A DNA stretch of 64,000 nucleotides, from NCBI GenBank assembly GCA_964615375.1, contig CAZTOW010000010.1, positions 62,001-126,000 of the forward strand. The letters are read 5' to 3'. The notes under the pieces are model-generated. The model did no database searches, was not told where the DNA came from, and saw nothing but the letters and a program-made list of their open reading frames with translations. The translations under genes and the position numbers were made by a program. The stretch is from CAZKWG01 sp964615375. GTDB lineage: Bacteria > Myxococcota_A > UBA796 > CAZKWG01. This document shows positions 32,587 to 41,885 of this stretch, piece after piece. Each line of letters opens with the position of its first letter. Positions within the stretch are counted from its first letter, which is position 1.

Positions 32587-33161
32587 AGCCCGCCCGCCAG
32601 CACCTCCAGCTCCCAGCGCAGGGGGGCGGGCAGGGGGGCGAGCACGCGGGAGAAGGATAGGAAAGTGGCCTCTACCCGGCACTCCTGGGCGAGGGCCTCC
32701 GGGCTGGGCGCGCCGGCCAGGATGAGCTCGCGCTCGCGCGGTCGGGCGCGAGCCAGGAAGACCTCCGGAGGCTGGACCTCGACGCGATCCGACCCCAGGA
32801 CCTCCTGAAAATAGCGCCGCGAGCGCGGGATGTGGTAGGCGGAGGTCACGGCCAGGGCCCGCCGCCAGCCGCGGGCGTCGAGCACCCGGCGCAGGCGCAT
32901 CGCCTCCTCGCGGGTGGAGCGTGTGGTCTCCTCCAACACCAGCGCGTCCCCGGGCACGCCGAGCTCGCCCATCAGGCGGGCGACGATGCGGCTCCCGGCC
33001 TCCTCCTGGCCCTGAAGCGGAGCCTCCAGGCTGATCACCCGCGGGGCGCCCTCCCGGAACGCGATGGCCGCCGCCGCCGCGCGCGCCCCCAGCTCGCGCA
33101 GCGCCCGATCCCGATCGCGGCGGAGCTCCTTGCCCAGCACGAAGACCGCGTCGAAGCTCAA
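32529..33161 (-). CDS. YdcF/SanA-like DUF218 family protein
   Basis: 210 aa if translation starts at the TTG at 33161, which overlaps the xseA stop (TTGA). No ATG or GTG is available nearby. The DUF218 hallmarks are present: DAVFVLGKEL at the N-terminus, EETTRSTREEAMRLRRVL and AVTSAYHIPRSRRYFQEVL. Family members such as ElyC and SanA act in envelope carbohydrate metabolism and vancomycin tolerance, but they usually have a membrane anchor, which this one lacks. The 3' end overlaps the sensor kinase gene tail to tail by 58 bp. Confidence 0.75.
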   Translation of the reverse strand: MSFDAVFVLGKELRRDRDRALRELGARAAAAAIAFREGAPRVISLEAPLQGQEEAGSRIVARLMGELGVPGDALVLEETTRSTREEAMRLRRVLDARGWRRALAVTSAYHIPRSRRYFQEVLGSDRVEVQPPEVFLARARPRERELILAGAPSPEALAQECRVEATFLSFSRVLAPLPAPLRWELEVLAGGLYRGIDGLRGSARGAGSSE

Positions 33162-34336
33162 GACTCCACGGACTCCACCTTCGTCGTCGCCTTGCCGGTG
33201 CGGAAGCGCAGGTCCAGGACGTCGCCGGGGGCGAGCTCCTCGGCCGAGCGCACGGCGTGTCCGTCCTTGAGCGCCAGCGCGTAGCCCCGGTTCAGCACCG
33301 CCAGCGGGGAGAGCGCGTGCAGGCGGCCCTCGCGCAGCTCCAGCACGCGGCGGCGCTGCTCCACGTAGCGGCGGCTGGCGGCGAAGAGGCGGTCGGAGAG
33401 CTCGTCCGCGCGCAGGCGGGCGTCGGCCACGCGGCGGCGGGGGTCGCGGGGCTGGAGGCGGCGCAGGGACTCGCGGCGGCGCTGCATCTCGCGGCCGATG
33501 AGGCGCAGGAGGCGGGCGCGGTGGTCTTCCACGAGCTGAAGGAGCCCGTCGCGCTCGGGGACGATGAGCTCGGCGGCGTGGCTCGGCGTGGCGGCGCGCA
33601 CGTCGGCGACCAGATCGCAGATGGACCAGTCGATCTCGTGGCCCACTGCGCTGACGATGGGCACGGGGCAGGCGGCGACCGCGCGGGCCACGACCTCCTC
33701 GTTGAACGCCATCAGGTCCTCCTGGCTGCCGCCGCCGCGGCCCACGATGACCACCTCGGCCTTGCCGTGGCGCCCCAGCAGGTCCACGGCCTCGGCGATC
33801 TCGTCGGCCGAGCCCTCCCCCTGCACCTTGCAGGGCGCCAGGTAGACGGGGATGCCCGGGAAACGCCGGGAGAGCACCTTCAGGATGTCCTGGAAGGCCG
33901 CCCCGGTGGGGCTGGTCGCCACGCCGATGGCGCGCGGCAGCGGGGGCAGGCGGCGCTTGCGGGCCGGGTCCATCAGGCCCTCGGCCTGGAGCTTGCGCTT
34001 GAGCTCCTCGAGCTTGCGCTGCAGGTCGCCCTCGCCTGACCGCTCCATGCGCCGGACCAGCAGGTTGTACTTGCCCTGCGGCGCGTAGATGTCCAGCCCG
34101 CCCGAGACGATCACGCGGTCGCCCACGTTCGGCTGCCAGCGCATGGACTGGTTGTTCCCGCGGAACATCACGCAGTTGAGGATGGCGCCCTCGTCCTTGA
34201 CGGCGAAGTACCAGTGGCCCGAGCGGTGGGGCGTGAAGAAGGAGAGCTCCCCCTCCACGCGCACGTCGCCGAACTGGCGCTCGGCCATGGCCTTGAACGC
34301 GCGGGTGAACTCGGTGACGGTCAGCGCCTTGCTCAT
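33158..34336 (-). CDS. xseA: Exodeoxyribonuclease VII large subunit
   Basis: 392 aa, shorter than the 456 aa E. coli enzyme, mainly by a reduced coiled-coil region. An N-terminal OB-fold (about 10-95) reads VRVEGELSFFTPHRSGHWYFAVKDE. The catalytic domain contains IGVATSPTGAAFQDILKVL, VVIVGRGGGSQEDLMAFNEE, PIVSAVGHEIDWSICDLVADVRAATPSHAAE, all highly conserved in XseA. With XseB it degrades single-stranded DNA. No xseB is visible next to it. It diverges from the LOG-family gene. Confidence 0.95.
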   Translation of the reverse strand: MSKALTVTEFTRAFKAMAERQFGDVRVEGELSFFTPHRSGHWYFAVKDEGAILNCVMFRGNNQSMRWQPNVGDRVIVSGGLDIYAPQGKYNLLVRRMERSGEGDLQRKLEELKRKLQAEGLMDPARKRRLPPLPRAIGVATSPTGAAFQDILKVLSRRFPGIPVYLAPCKVQGEGSADEIAEAVDLLGRHGKAEVVIVGRGGGSQEDLMAFNEEVVARAVAACPVPIVSAVGHEIDWSICDLVADVRAATPSHAAELIVPERDGLLQLVEDHRARLLRLIGREMQRRRESLRRLQPRDPRRRVADARLRADELSDRLFAASRRYVEQRRRVLELREGRLHALSPLAVLNRGYALALKDGHAVRSAEELAPGDVLDLRFRTGKATTKVESVES

Positions 34337-34389
34337 GCCCCCCCATGTAGCGCGGGCGCCGCTGGGGACAAGCGGTTAGCGCGTCGGGC

Positions 34390-34974
34390 ATGGCACACTT
34401 CCGACGGATCTGCATCTATGGCGGCGCGCGGGCCGATCTGCCCGCGGCCTATCTGGACGGGGCGCGCGCGCTGGGCGAGGCCCTGGCCAGGAGAGGGATC
34501 GGGCTGGTCACGGGCGCGGGGCGCTTCGGCATGATGGGGGCGGTGACCGAGGGCGCGCTGAGCGTGGGCGGCGAGGTCATCGGGATCATCCCCGATCGCC
34601 TGCGCGGGCTGGAGCAGGACCACCCCGGGCTCACGGAGCTCTACGTGGTGGACTCCATGCACGCCCGCAAGATGATGATGGCGACGCTCTCCGACGCCTT
34701 CATCGCGCTGCCCGGCGGCTGGGGCACGCTGGAGGAGCTCTTCGAGGTCACGACCTGGAACCAGCTCAACTACCACCGGAAGCCCGTGGCCCTGTACAAC
34801 ATCGAGGGCTTTTACGATCACCTGCTCGCCCACGTCGCGCAGGCGGCGGAGGTCGGCTTCATCCGCGGCGTCCACCGCGGGCTCCTGGGCGTGGCCAGCA
34901 GCCCGGAGGAGGCGCTGGACGTGCTGGCGCGCATCGAGGTGCCGGACCTGGGGCGCTGGCTGGACAAGCCCTGA
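34390..34974 (+). CDS. LOG family protein (TIGR00730), nucleotide phosphoribohydrolase
   Basis: 194 aa Rossmann-like protein. The defining motif PGGWGTLEELFEVTTW is at about 113-128, and GLVTGAGRFGMMGAVTEGAL at 38-57 matches the family's first glycine-rich region. HARKMMMATLSDAFIALPGG carries the conserved Arg-Lys pair. Members hydrolyse nucleoside 5'-monophosphates, including cytokinin riboside phosphates. The old lysine decarboxylase label is incorrect for this family. It stands alone, diverging from xseA by 53 bp. Confidence 0.92.
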   Translation: MAHFRRICIYGGARADLPAAYLDGARALGEALARRGIGLVTGAGRFGMMGAVTEGALSVGGEVIGIIPDRLRGLEQDHPGLTELYVVDSMHARKMMMATLSDAFIALPGGWGTLEELFEVTTWNQLNYHRKPVALYNIEGFYDHLLAHVAQAAEVGFIRGVHRGLLGVASSPEEALDVLARIEVPDLGRWLDKP

Positions 34975-34979
34975 CGACC

Positions 34980-35008
34980 TCCTCCCCCTCGCGCCAGCGG
35001 GGGGAGGA
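34980..35008. terminator. Terminator-like hairpin between convergent genes
   Basis: TCCTCCCCC and GGGGGAGGA form a 9-bp perfect stem around an 11-nt loop, 5 bp after the LOG-family stop and 27 bp after the PhoD-like stop on the other strand. No T-run follows on either side. A bidirectional terminator is plausible. Confidence 0.45.
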
Positions 35009-35035
35009 CTGATGGGCCCGATGCGAGCGATAGAT

Positions 35036-36460
35036 CTACAAGTCTATTGACATCTCGCCGAGCACCGCGCCGTCGTCGCCGATGAACTGCACCAGGCAGG
35101 TGCCCAGGTTCGGGTCCAGCTCGAAGCGCGTCCAGTTCCACTCCAGGACGACCATCCGGTACTGGTCGTCGATCTCGCAGAGCTGACCCAGCACGTTGAT
35201 CATGCTGCCCGCCGGGCCGGTGAGCACCTCCCACTGGTCCTCGCCCGCGCCGCCGGCCACGTCCACGCGGTTCACCATCCCCAGGTGGTGGTCGCCGGAG
35301 ACCCACAGGACGCCCTCGATGGCGTTGTCACGGATGTACTCCAGGATCTCGGCGCGCTGCGCGTAGCCCTGCCAGCGGTCCTCCTGGAACGTGGTCCCGT
35401 ACCAGTTGGTCATGTCCGTGATGGGGACGCTGTTGAGGATGACCTTGAAGCGGGCCTGGCTGGCGGAGAGCTCGCGCTGGAGCCAGCTCATCTGCTCGGC
35501 GCTGATGTAGAGCCCGTCCTTGCGCTCGCCCCGGCAGTCCAGCACGAAGAGGTCCACCGCGGGTCCCCAGGCGATCTTCCGCCAGATCAGCGTGCCGCCC
35601 TCTCCTCGGCCCTGCGGCAGCGCCTCCCAGTACGCCTGCCGGGCGGCCTCGAACTTCTCCTCGGAGACCTCCTCCCAGCTCCAGTTGTTGTCCACCTCGT
35701 GGTCGTCCCAGGTGGCGACGACGCCCGTGCTGTAGAACAGGGCCTGGAGCGGCGAGGCGGCGAAGTTCTCGGCGTAGTGCTCCCGGTACTCCTCGACCGT
35801 GCTGGCGCCGTCGGCGTAGACGGTGTCGCCCAGCAGCAGGAAGAAGTCCAGGCGCTCGTCGGCAGCGTACTGCATGCTGGGGAAAGGCCAGTTCCCGCCG
35901 AAGCAGCTCGTCGCGCCGAAGACGATCTTGCGGACGTCGGCGTCGGACGCGGGGGCGGTGCGGAAGCGGAAGACCGGGCTGCGGCGCGCACCGTCGGAGG
36001 TCGTGAGGCAGCCGGAGTACGCCCGGTCGGGCAGGAGATCGCCCAGCGTGAGCTGGAGGCGACCGCTCTCGTCGGGAGTAGAGGACTCCGAGATGTCTGC
36101 CAGCAACCACTGGTTCTCGTCGTCGTCCCCATAGACCAGGATCAGGTAGAGCGGCTCGGTCTCCGTGGTGGTGACCCCGAGGATCGCCGAGCTCTCCGTG
36201 GGATCGCCGATCTGCACGCCCAGCGGGAAGGCGCTCGCGTCCTCGGCGTACTCCTCGGGCGGGACCCAGGCGTCGGGCTCGGGCGCGCGGTCGGGGGCGG
36301 GCTCGGGGAGCTCGCCGGTCTCGCCGGTCTCGCCCGTAGCCTTGTCGTCGCAGCCGGGCAGGAGGCCGAGGCCGGCGAGGGCGCCGAGGCCCCAGGTGAG
36401 CTGGCGGCGGGTGAGCTGGCGGCGGGTGAGCTGGCGGCGGGTGAGCGTGTGTCGTCGCAT
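35036..36460 (-). CDS. PhoD-like phosphodiesterase/alkaline phosphatase D, Tat lipoprotein
   Basis: 474 aa. The N-terminus has three tandem TRRQL units before a hydrophobic stretch ending in LLPGC (Cys37), so it looks like a twin-arginine-exported lipoprotein. A TGETGE linker follows. An Ig-like N-domain (about 75-165) precedes the metallophosphatase core: FGATSCFG, LLLGDTVYADG, VVATWDDHEVDNNW, NSVPITDM and GVLWVSGDHHLG. These are the PhoD/PAP metal-site motifs. It probably releases phosphate from phosphodiesters at the cell surface. The gene lies 48 bp downstream of the MopE-like gene on the same strand. Confidence 0.9.
   Translation of the reverse strand: MRRHTLTRRQLTRRQLTRRQLTWGLGALAGLGLLPGCDDKATGETGETGELPEPAPDRAPEPDAWVPPEEYAEDASAFPLGVQIGDPTESSAILGVTTTETEPLYLILVYGDDDENQWLLADISESSTPDESGRLQLTLGDLLPDRAYSGCLTTSDGARRSPVFRFRTAPASDADVRKIVFGATSCFGGNWPFPSMQYAADERLDFFLLLGDTVYADGASTVEEYREHYAENFAASPLQALFYSTGVVATWDDHEVDNNWSWEEVSEEKFEAARQAYWEALPQGRGEGGTLIWRKIAWGPAVDLFVLDCRGERKDGLYISAEQMSWLQRELSASQARFKVILNSVPITDMTNWYGTTFQEDRWQGYAQRAEILEYIRDNAIEGVLWVSGDHHLGMVNRVDVAGGAGEDQWEVLTGPAGSMINVLGQLCEIDDQYRMVVLEWNWTRFELDPNLGTCLVQFIGDDGAVLGEMSIDL
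36396..36446 (-). repeat. 15-bp tandem repeat multiplying the twin-arginine motif
   Basis: On the plus strand the unit GTGAGCTGGCGGCGG is present in three full copies (36396-36410, 36411-36425, 36426-36440) plus a 6-bp partial copy. Each unit encodes TRRQL in the signal peptide of the PhoD-like protein, so three candidate twin-arginine pairs precede the hydrophobic core. Confidence 0.85.
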
Positions 36461-36465
36461 GGGGA

Positions 36466-36480
36466 GCCCCTCCGAGGGGC
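36466..36480 (-). promoter_or_regulatory. Small hairpin overlapping the PhoD-like ribosome-binding site
   Basis: On the minus strand GCCCCT-CGG-AGGGGC forms a 6-bp stem with a 3-nt loop. The GGAGGGG ribosome-binding sequence is made of its loop and right arm, 5 nt before the ATG at 36460. If formed in the mRNA it would mask the initiation site. Whether it is regulatory is inference. Confidence 0.4.
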
Positions 36481-36508
36481 GATCTAACCGGGATCCTGGC
36501 TCGGGTCC

Positions 36509-39500
36509 TCAGAAGCACTCCCCCTCGTCCCAGGTGTCCTCGTTGTTCGTCTCGTCGCACTCCTGGTAGACGTCGTCCTCGTCCACCACAACCACCACCC
36601 CGCCCGCAGCGGAGCTCAGGTCGCCGAGCGAGACGGTGAAGCGGAACGGCGCGCTGCGAACCCCCGGATCCAGCGGCTCCTCCGTCGTGGTGCTGTCCAG
36701 CAGCTTGCGCGAGCCGGTCGAGGAGACCGCGTACAGGCTGATGTCCAGCCCCTCGGGCACGAAGTGGGCGCCCGCGTTGTCCAGAACGACGTAGAAGTCC
36801 ACCTCCCCCGCCGATCCACAGTCCTCACAGGCGCCGAGGATGAGGGGGCTCAGGTCGGGCGCGCCGCCCAGAGTCTCGCCCCAGGGCTTCTGGCCGCGGA
36901 AGGTGTCCCAGCTCGCCCAGCCACCGGACACGCCGGTGAACGAGAGATCCTCGTCGATGCTCTCGATCTCGTAGGCGTGCTGGTTCCAGACGAAGCGAGC
37001 CGACGGCCAGGCGCCGTTCGACTCGCCCAGCACATGGATCCCCGTCCAGCCGCTGGCGCTGTAGTCGTTGCTGGCCAGCACCACCTCGGCGTGGCCGTCT
37101 CGATCGACGTCGGCGACCAGCGGGTACTCGCGGATGGTGCCGCTCTGGTGGCTCGTCGTGCTGTAGAGCTTGGAGCCGGACGCGCCGTCGAAGATGTAGA
37201 ATGCGTTCTCGTCGGCGTACAGCACCTCCATCGCCCCGTCCGCGTCGAAGTCGTAGACCGAGCAGCCCGCCGACTGGGACGAGCTGTCGTCGATGGTGGC
37301 CCGCCACTTCACCGTGCCGTCCGCCTCGTACACCGCGATGCGCGAGTTGCCGGCCACGGCGATCTCCTGCTCTCCGTCGCCGTCCAGGTCCCCGGCCGCG
37401 GGCGGGCCGCCGCCGCCGCCGGTCAGGGTGACGCTCCACAGCTCCGTCCCGTCGTCGTCCAACACGGTCATGAGCCCGTCCGTTCGGTAGACGTTCACGA
37501 TCTCCGGGTAGTCGTCGTCGTCCACGTTGGCGACGCCGACGAAGCCCGCGTCGATGGTGGAGGCCCAGACCAGCCCGCCGTCCTTGTCGCAGACGGCGTT
37601 GCCCATGAGGATCTCGGTCTCGCCGTCCAGATCGATGTCCGCCACCGCCGGCACCGAGTTGGAGTAGGCGCAGGCCCCCACCAGCGCGCCGGTGCTGGAC
37701 AGCACGGTGCCCGCGACGACCACCTCGGCGAGCCCGTCCCCGTCCAGATCGGCCACCGCGGGGTACCAGGACTGGGTCCCGTCCAGATCATAGAGCCACT
37801 TGAGCGTGCCGTCGTTCTCCAGGGCGATCACGTCTCCGCCCGAGCTCATGGTCACGATGTCCGGGCTGCCGTCGCCCTCCAGGTCGCCGAGGGCCACGCC
37901 GCCGTCGCCGGAGATGTAGACCGTCCCGCTCGAGGTCGAGAGGCTGTAGACGTTCAGCCAGTCGCCGCTGCCGTCCCCCGAGACCACCCGCAGGTAGCCC
38001 GCGGCGTTGTAGCTGCTGTCCTTGAAGCTGGTGTAGACCACGTCGGGGACGTCGCCGTCGTCGATGAGCCCGTCGCCGTTGTCGTCGTTCAGGTTGCCCA
38101 CCACCGGGGTCACCATGACCTGGTCATAGGAATTCCCGGCGGCGTAATAGGACGAGCTGTCCGTGGTCCACTCGACGGCCAGGCTCCAGCTCGTGCCCCA
38201 GGTGCCCACGCAGTCGGCGTCGGCGTCGATGTTCGCCTCGTCGGGCAGGCTCTCGCAGACGTCCGGGTCCAACACACCGTCGCAGTCGCCGTCCACCGCG
38301 TCGTACCAGCTCTCGACACCATCCGGGCTCACGCCGCCGTCGCTGTCGTCACAGTCGCCGGCCGCGTCCAGGTAGCCGTCGGGGGCCTCGCAGCTCTCCC
38401 AGGTCTCGCCCGGGTCGCCGTAGCCGTCCTCGTCCGCGTCCGCGTACCAGGTGGTGGTGCCGCTGACGGGGGCGTCCTCGTCGTCGGTCTGGCCGTCGCA
38501 GTCGTCGTCGAGCCCGTTGCAGACCTCCTCGGCGTCGGGGTTCACCGCGTCGTCGGCGTCGTCACAGTCCTGGTCGTTGTCGCTGGTGCCCTCGGGCTGG
38601 GTGCAGCTCACCTCGCCTGTGCCTGGATCGCCGTAGCCATCGCCGTCCGCGTCGGTGTACCAGGTCCCGGCGTCCACCGCCTCGTCCTCGTCGATCTCGC
38701 CATCGCAATCGTCGTCCACTGTGTTGCACAGCTCGTCCGCGTCCGGGTGGACCTCCGCCTCCGCGTCGTCGCAGTCGTCGCTGTCCGCCACCGTCCCCGC
38801 GGGGGCCTCGCAGGAGATGAAAGGCTCCGAGGCGTCGCCGTAGCCGTCACCGTCCGCGTCGGCGTACCAGGTGCCGGCGTCCACGGCGTCGTCCTCGTCG
38901 ATCTCCCCATCGCAGTCGTTGTCGGCCAGATCGCAGGTCTCGCTGGCGCCGGGGTTGATGTCGGCGTCGGCGTCGTCACAGTCGGTGTCGTCGGGGCAGT
39001 AGCTCTCCGGGAACTCGCAGCCCGTCATGCCCGAGCCGGGGTCGCCGTAGCCGTCCCCGTCGGCGTCCAGGTACATGGTGACGGCGTCGGCGGCGTCCTC
39101 GTCCGCCTCACCGTCGCAGTCGTTGTCGTAGCCGTCGCAGAGCTCGGTCCCCTCGGGGTTCGTGTAGGGGTCGCTGTCGTCGCAGTCGCCCGCCTCGGCG
39201 ATCCAGCCGTCCCCGCCCGAGCAGTCCTCGGCGGTGGTCTCCGGGTCGCCGTAGCCGTCCCCGTCCGCGTCGGCGTACCAGGTGCCGCCCGCGGACTCGT
39301 CCACCTCGCCGTCGCAGTCGTCGTCGAGCTCGTTGCAGCTCTCGGTCGCCCCAGGGTAGATGGTGGCGGAGGTGTCGTCACAATCCTCGCTCTCCGGGAA
39401 GCCGTCGCCGTCCTGGTCGATCTCGGGCGAGCCGGTCTCCTCGACCTCCCCCGAGTGTTCGGACTTGTCGGCCTCGCAGCCGAGCAGCAGGGAGAGCGTG

Positions 39501-39517
39501 AGGAGCCAGGGGCGCAT
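36509..39517 (-). CDS. MopE-type metal-binding and FG-GAP repeat lipoprotein
   Basis: 1002 aa. The type II signal peptide has Cys14 (SLLLGC). Residues about 35-440 contain six MopE-type repeats, each with DADGDGYGDP, a DCDD element and a DDDCDGxxDE end, predicted to bind calcium or other metals through many aspartates. Residues about 460-850 form FG-GAP/VCBS beta-propeller repeats (VADLDGDGLAEVVVAG, ALGDLEGDGSPDIVTM). The C-terminal 150 residues look like a CARDB-type Ig domain (VVVVVDEDDVYQECDETNNEDTW). A cell-surface role is likely. It diverges from the glycosidase-like gene with 79 bp between starts. Confidence 0.88.
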   Translation of the reverse strand: MRPWLLTLSLLLGCEADKSEHSGEVEETGSPEIDQDGDGFPESEDCDDTSATIYPGATESCNELDDDCDGEVDESAGGTWYADADGDGYGDPETTAEDCSGGDGWIAEAGDCDDSDPYTNPEGTELCDGYDNDCDGEADEDAADAVTMYLDADGDGYGDPGSGMTGCEFPESYCPDDTDCDDADADINPGASETCDLADNDCDGEIDEDDAVDAGTWYADADGDGYGDASEPFISCEAPAGTVADSDDCDDAEAEVHPDADELCNTVDDDCDGEIDEDEAVDAGTWYTDADGDGYGDPGTGEVSCTQPEGTSDNDQDCDDADDAVNPDAEEVCNGLDDDCDGQTDDEDAPVSGTTTWYADADEDGYGDPGETWESCEAPDGYLDAAGDCDDSDGGVSPDGVESWYDAVDGDCDGVLDPDVCESLPDEANIDADADCVGTWGTSWSLAVEWTTDSSSYYAAGNSYDQVMVTPVVGNLNDDNGDGLIDDGDVPDVVYTSFKDSSYNAAGYLRVVSGDGSGDWLNVYSLSTSSGTVYISGDGGVALGDLEGDGSPDIVTMSSGGDVIALENDGTLKWLYDLDGTQSWYPAVADLDGDGLAEVVVAGTVLSSTGALVGACAYSNSVPAVADIDLDGETEILMGNAVCDKDGGLVWASTIDAGFVGVANVDDDDYPEIVNVYRTDGLMTVLDDDGTELWSVTLTGGGGGPPAAGDLDGDGEQEIAVAGNSRIAVYEADGTVKWRATIDDSSSQSAGCSVYDFDADGAMEVLYADENAFYIFDGASGSKLYSTTSHQSGTIREYPLVADVDRDGHAEVVLASNDYSASGWTGIHVLGESNGAWPSARFVWNQHAYEIESIDEDLSFTGVSGGWASWDTFRGQKPWGETLGGAPDLSPLILGACEDCGSAGEVDFYVVLDNAGAHFVPEGLDISLYAVSSTGSRKLLDSTTTEEPLDPGVRSAPFRFTVSLGDLSSAAGGVVVVVDEDDVYQECDETNNEDTWDEGECF

Positions 39518-39596
39518 GGGATCTCCGGGGCGAACACGGGGATCGTAGCACAGACAGAGCACCGACATCCTGTTCAGTGTCCATCCTGGGGGACCC

Positions 39597-41885
39597 ATGC
39601 TGCTCCTGCTCCTCGCCTGCCGCCCCCCCGACCCGGCCGACTGGACGCCCTCTACGCCGCGCGACGCCTGGCTCCTGCCCGAGCCGCCCGAGATCCCGCT
39701 CCCGCCTGCGCTGGAGGGTCACACGGAGCTCTCCGAGCTCAGCGCCTGGGCCAGCGTGGGGCTCTCCGGCGGGCGAGACGAGGGCGCCACCTACGGGCTC
39801 GGGGACGGGCGGGTCTTCGGGCTCCTCGGGCTGGACAGCCCCTACAGCACGCTCACCAACGCCATCGGCCCCGGATATCAAGCGGACAGCGGCTTCTTCG
39901 GGGACGCGAGCCTGCGGCTGCTGGAGGAGGGCGAGGCCCTGGCGATCACAGGCGAGGCGGCCGGGCGCCCGCGGGGGCTGGCGGTGGTCCGCACGCTGGC
40001 CGAGCACGGGGCGCTGAAGCTCAGCACCCTGGACCTCACGATCCCCGGGGAGGACGCCATCGCCCGGCTGATCAGCGTCCACAACGAGGGCGACGACGCG
40101 CGCGACGGGCTCACGCTGCGGCTGGGGCTGGCCCGCGCGGACGACGAGGAGACGCGCTCCGACGCGCACGGGCTCCTGCAGCGGCGGGGCTCGCGCTGGA
40201 TGTCGCTGGGCTGCCCGGACGCGAATTGGAGCCTGGAGGACGAGAGCGGCGAGGCGATGATTGTGGACCTGCCCGCCCTCGGCCCGGGGGAGGCGACGAG
40301 CGTCCTCTGCCTGCACCGCTTCACCGAGGGAGATCCGCCCGGATCACCCGAGCTCCCGGACCTGGAGGCTGCGCTGGCCACGCTCGCCGCGGACGCGGAC
40401 GCGCTGCTCACCCGCGCCCCCCGCCTGGACGCGCCCGAGCCCGCCGTGGCGGACCTGCTGGAGGGCCTGCTGCTGACGCTCCACACCCAGACCGCCGAGA
40501 GCGGGCTCGTCTCGCCGATGAGCCGCTACACCTCGGGCTGGCTGCGCGACGCCGAGGGCCCGGTGCGCCTCTACCTGGCGACGGGGCTCTACGAGGAGGC
40601 CCGCGCGCAGCTCGACGGGGCTTACTACGCCGCCATCACCCGGGAGGCCATCGCCAACTCGTTCTCGCTGGACCTGGACCCGGAGGTGGAGGAGCCCGAG
40701 GATCCCGAGACCTTCTGGGCCGAGGTGGACTTCATGGAGGGTCGCAACGCGGTGGAGGCGCCCTCTTATGTTGTGATCCACCACGGATTGTACCTGCGCG
40801 CCACCGGAGACGAGACGCTCCTGACCGGGAGCCGCCTGGCCTACCTGCGGGCCTGCCTGGAGCGCCAGGAGATCTCCGAGGCGGGCCTGCTGCCCTGGAG
40901 CGGCGACGAGACCTGGCGCTGGCCCTTCCTGCTGGCGTCCGGCGTGGGGCTGCCCGAGGAGACCGGCTGGTCGCTGGGATCGGCCCTGCTCTACCTCTCG
41001 GCCGCGGACGCGCTGGCGGCGATGGGGGTCGAGGCGGGCGAGGCCGAGCGGGTGCGGGAGGCGACGGAGGCGGTGTTCTGGCAGCAGGAGGGCGGCTTCT
41101 ACGCCCCCTTCGTGGCGATGGACACACTCTCGCCCTACCCCGCGCCCTACGAGGAGCCCTCGCTGCTGGCCCTCTGGCTCGGCGACACCGGCCTCGACGG
41201 CGAGCGGGTCCTGCGCAACGTCGGCGCCACGCGCGACGCGCTCCTGCAGGAGGACGGGCTGCTGGCGAGCGTGGATCCGCCGGGGACCTTCGTGGGCGCC
41301 ACCGGGCTGGTCGCGCCCTACTGGCTCCAGAACCTCGCGACGGTCCACGCGGACGAGGAGGAGGAGGCCTGGGACGCGCTCGGGCTCCTGGCCACGCCCA
41401 GCGGCCACGTCGAGGAGCTGCACGGCCCGGATCGCCTGCCGCTGGATCTGGTCCACCAGGAGGACGGGCTCGGCGGGGACGTCAGCGCGCGGTACCGGCC
41501 CTGGGAGGGCGGTGATCTCGGGGCGTCGGTCCTGGGCTACCTCGTCGGGGCACAGGTGGTGGTGGATCTGGAGGCGGGCCGGACGCGCCTCTCGCTCTCC
41601 CCTCACCTCCCCCACGGCTGGCCGGCGATGGCGGTGGAGGATCTCCCGGCGGGAGAAGGTAGGTACACGCTACAGTTGGAGCAGTACGAGGAGGGTATGC
41701 GGGCGGTGATCACGCGGACCGAGGGTGAGGGCGCGCTGGAGCTCTCCCTGATCCTGCACGGGGAGGCGGCGTTCTCGGAGATCTGGGTGGACGGGACCGA
41801 GGTGGAGGGCGGGGAGCTGGGGCGGGTGGTCGGGCTGGAGCTGGGGCCAGGGGAGGAGGTGGAGGTGGTAGGGCGCTACGAGTGA
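39597..41885 (+). CDS. Six-hairpin glycosidase-like lipoprotein
   Basis: 762 aa. A GGGGGA site precedes the ATG. The very short leader gives Cys8 (LLLLLAC). An N-terminal beta-sandwich (about 40-270) is followed by an alpha/alpha toroid (about 280-650): YTSGWLRDAEGPVRLYLATGLY, FMEGRNAVEAPSYVVIHHGLYL, GSALLYLSAADALAAMG, FVGATGLVAPYWLQNLATV. A short beta domain closes it. This resembles GH15/GH63/GH65-type enzymes, but I cannot assign a family or the catalytic acids with confidence. It is probably a surface-exposed polysaccharide-degrading or -remodelling enzyme. Its 3' end overlaps the YfhO-like gene by 10 bp. Confidence 0.7.
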   Translation: MLLLLLACRPPDPADWTPSTPRDAWLLPEPPEIPLPPALEGHTELSELSAWASVGLSGGRDEGATYGLGDGRVFGLLGLDSPYSTLTNAIGPGYQADSGFFGDASLRLLEEGEALAITGEAAGRPRGLAVVRTLAEHGALKLSTLDLTIPGEDAIARLISVHNEGDDARDGLTLRLGLARADDEETRSDAHGLLQRRGSRWMSLGCPDANWSLEDESGEAMIVDLPALGPGEATSVLCLHRFTEGDPPGSPELPDLEAALATLAADADALLTRAPRLDAPEPAVADLLEGLLLTLHTQTAESGLVSPMSRYTSGWLRDAEGPVRLYLATGLYEEARAQLDGAYYAAITREAIANSFSLDLDPEVEEPEDPETFWAEVDFMEGRNAVEAPSYVVIHHGLYLRATGDETLLTGSRLAYLRACLERQEISEAGLLPWSGDETWRWPFLLASGVGLPEETGWSLGSALLYLSAADALAAMGVEAGEAERVREATEAVFWQQEGGFYAPFVAMDTLSPYPAPYEEPSLLALWLGDTGLDGERVLRNVGATRDALLQEDGLLASVDPPGTFVGATGLVAPYWLQNLATVHADEEEEAWDALGLLATPSGHVEELHGPDRLPLDLVHQEDGLGGDVSARYRPWEGGDLGASVLGYLVGAQVVVDLEAGRTRLSLSPHLPHGWPAMAVEDLPAGEGRYTLQLEQYEEGMRAVITRTEGEGALELSLILHGEAAFSEIWVDGTEVEGGELGRVVGLELGPGEEVEVVGRYE

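Noticed and set aside
35021..35045. AT-rich ATAGATCTACAAGTCTAT at the end of the PhoD-like gene as a further CTAG-type site
   Set aside because: It lacks CTAG and has a different spacing, so it does not fit the motif.
36764..41515. 4.7-kb open frame on the plus strand opposite the MopE-like gene
   Set aside because: It is antisense to Asp-rich MopE repeats and out of frame with the real glycosidase gene at its end. Composition (Val/His/Arg/Gly) is typical of frame shadows.
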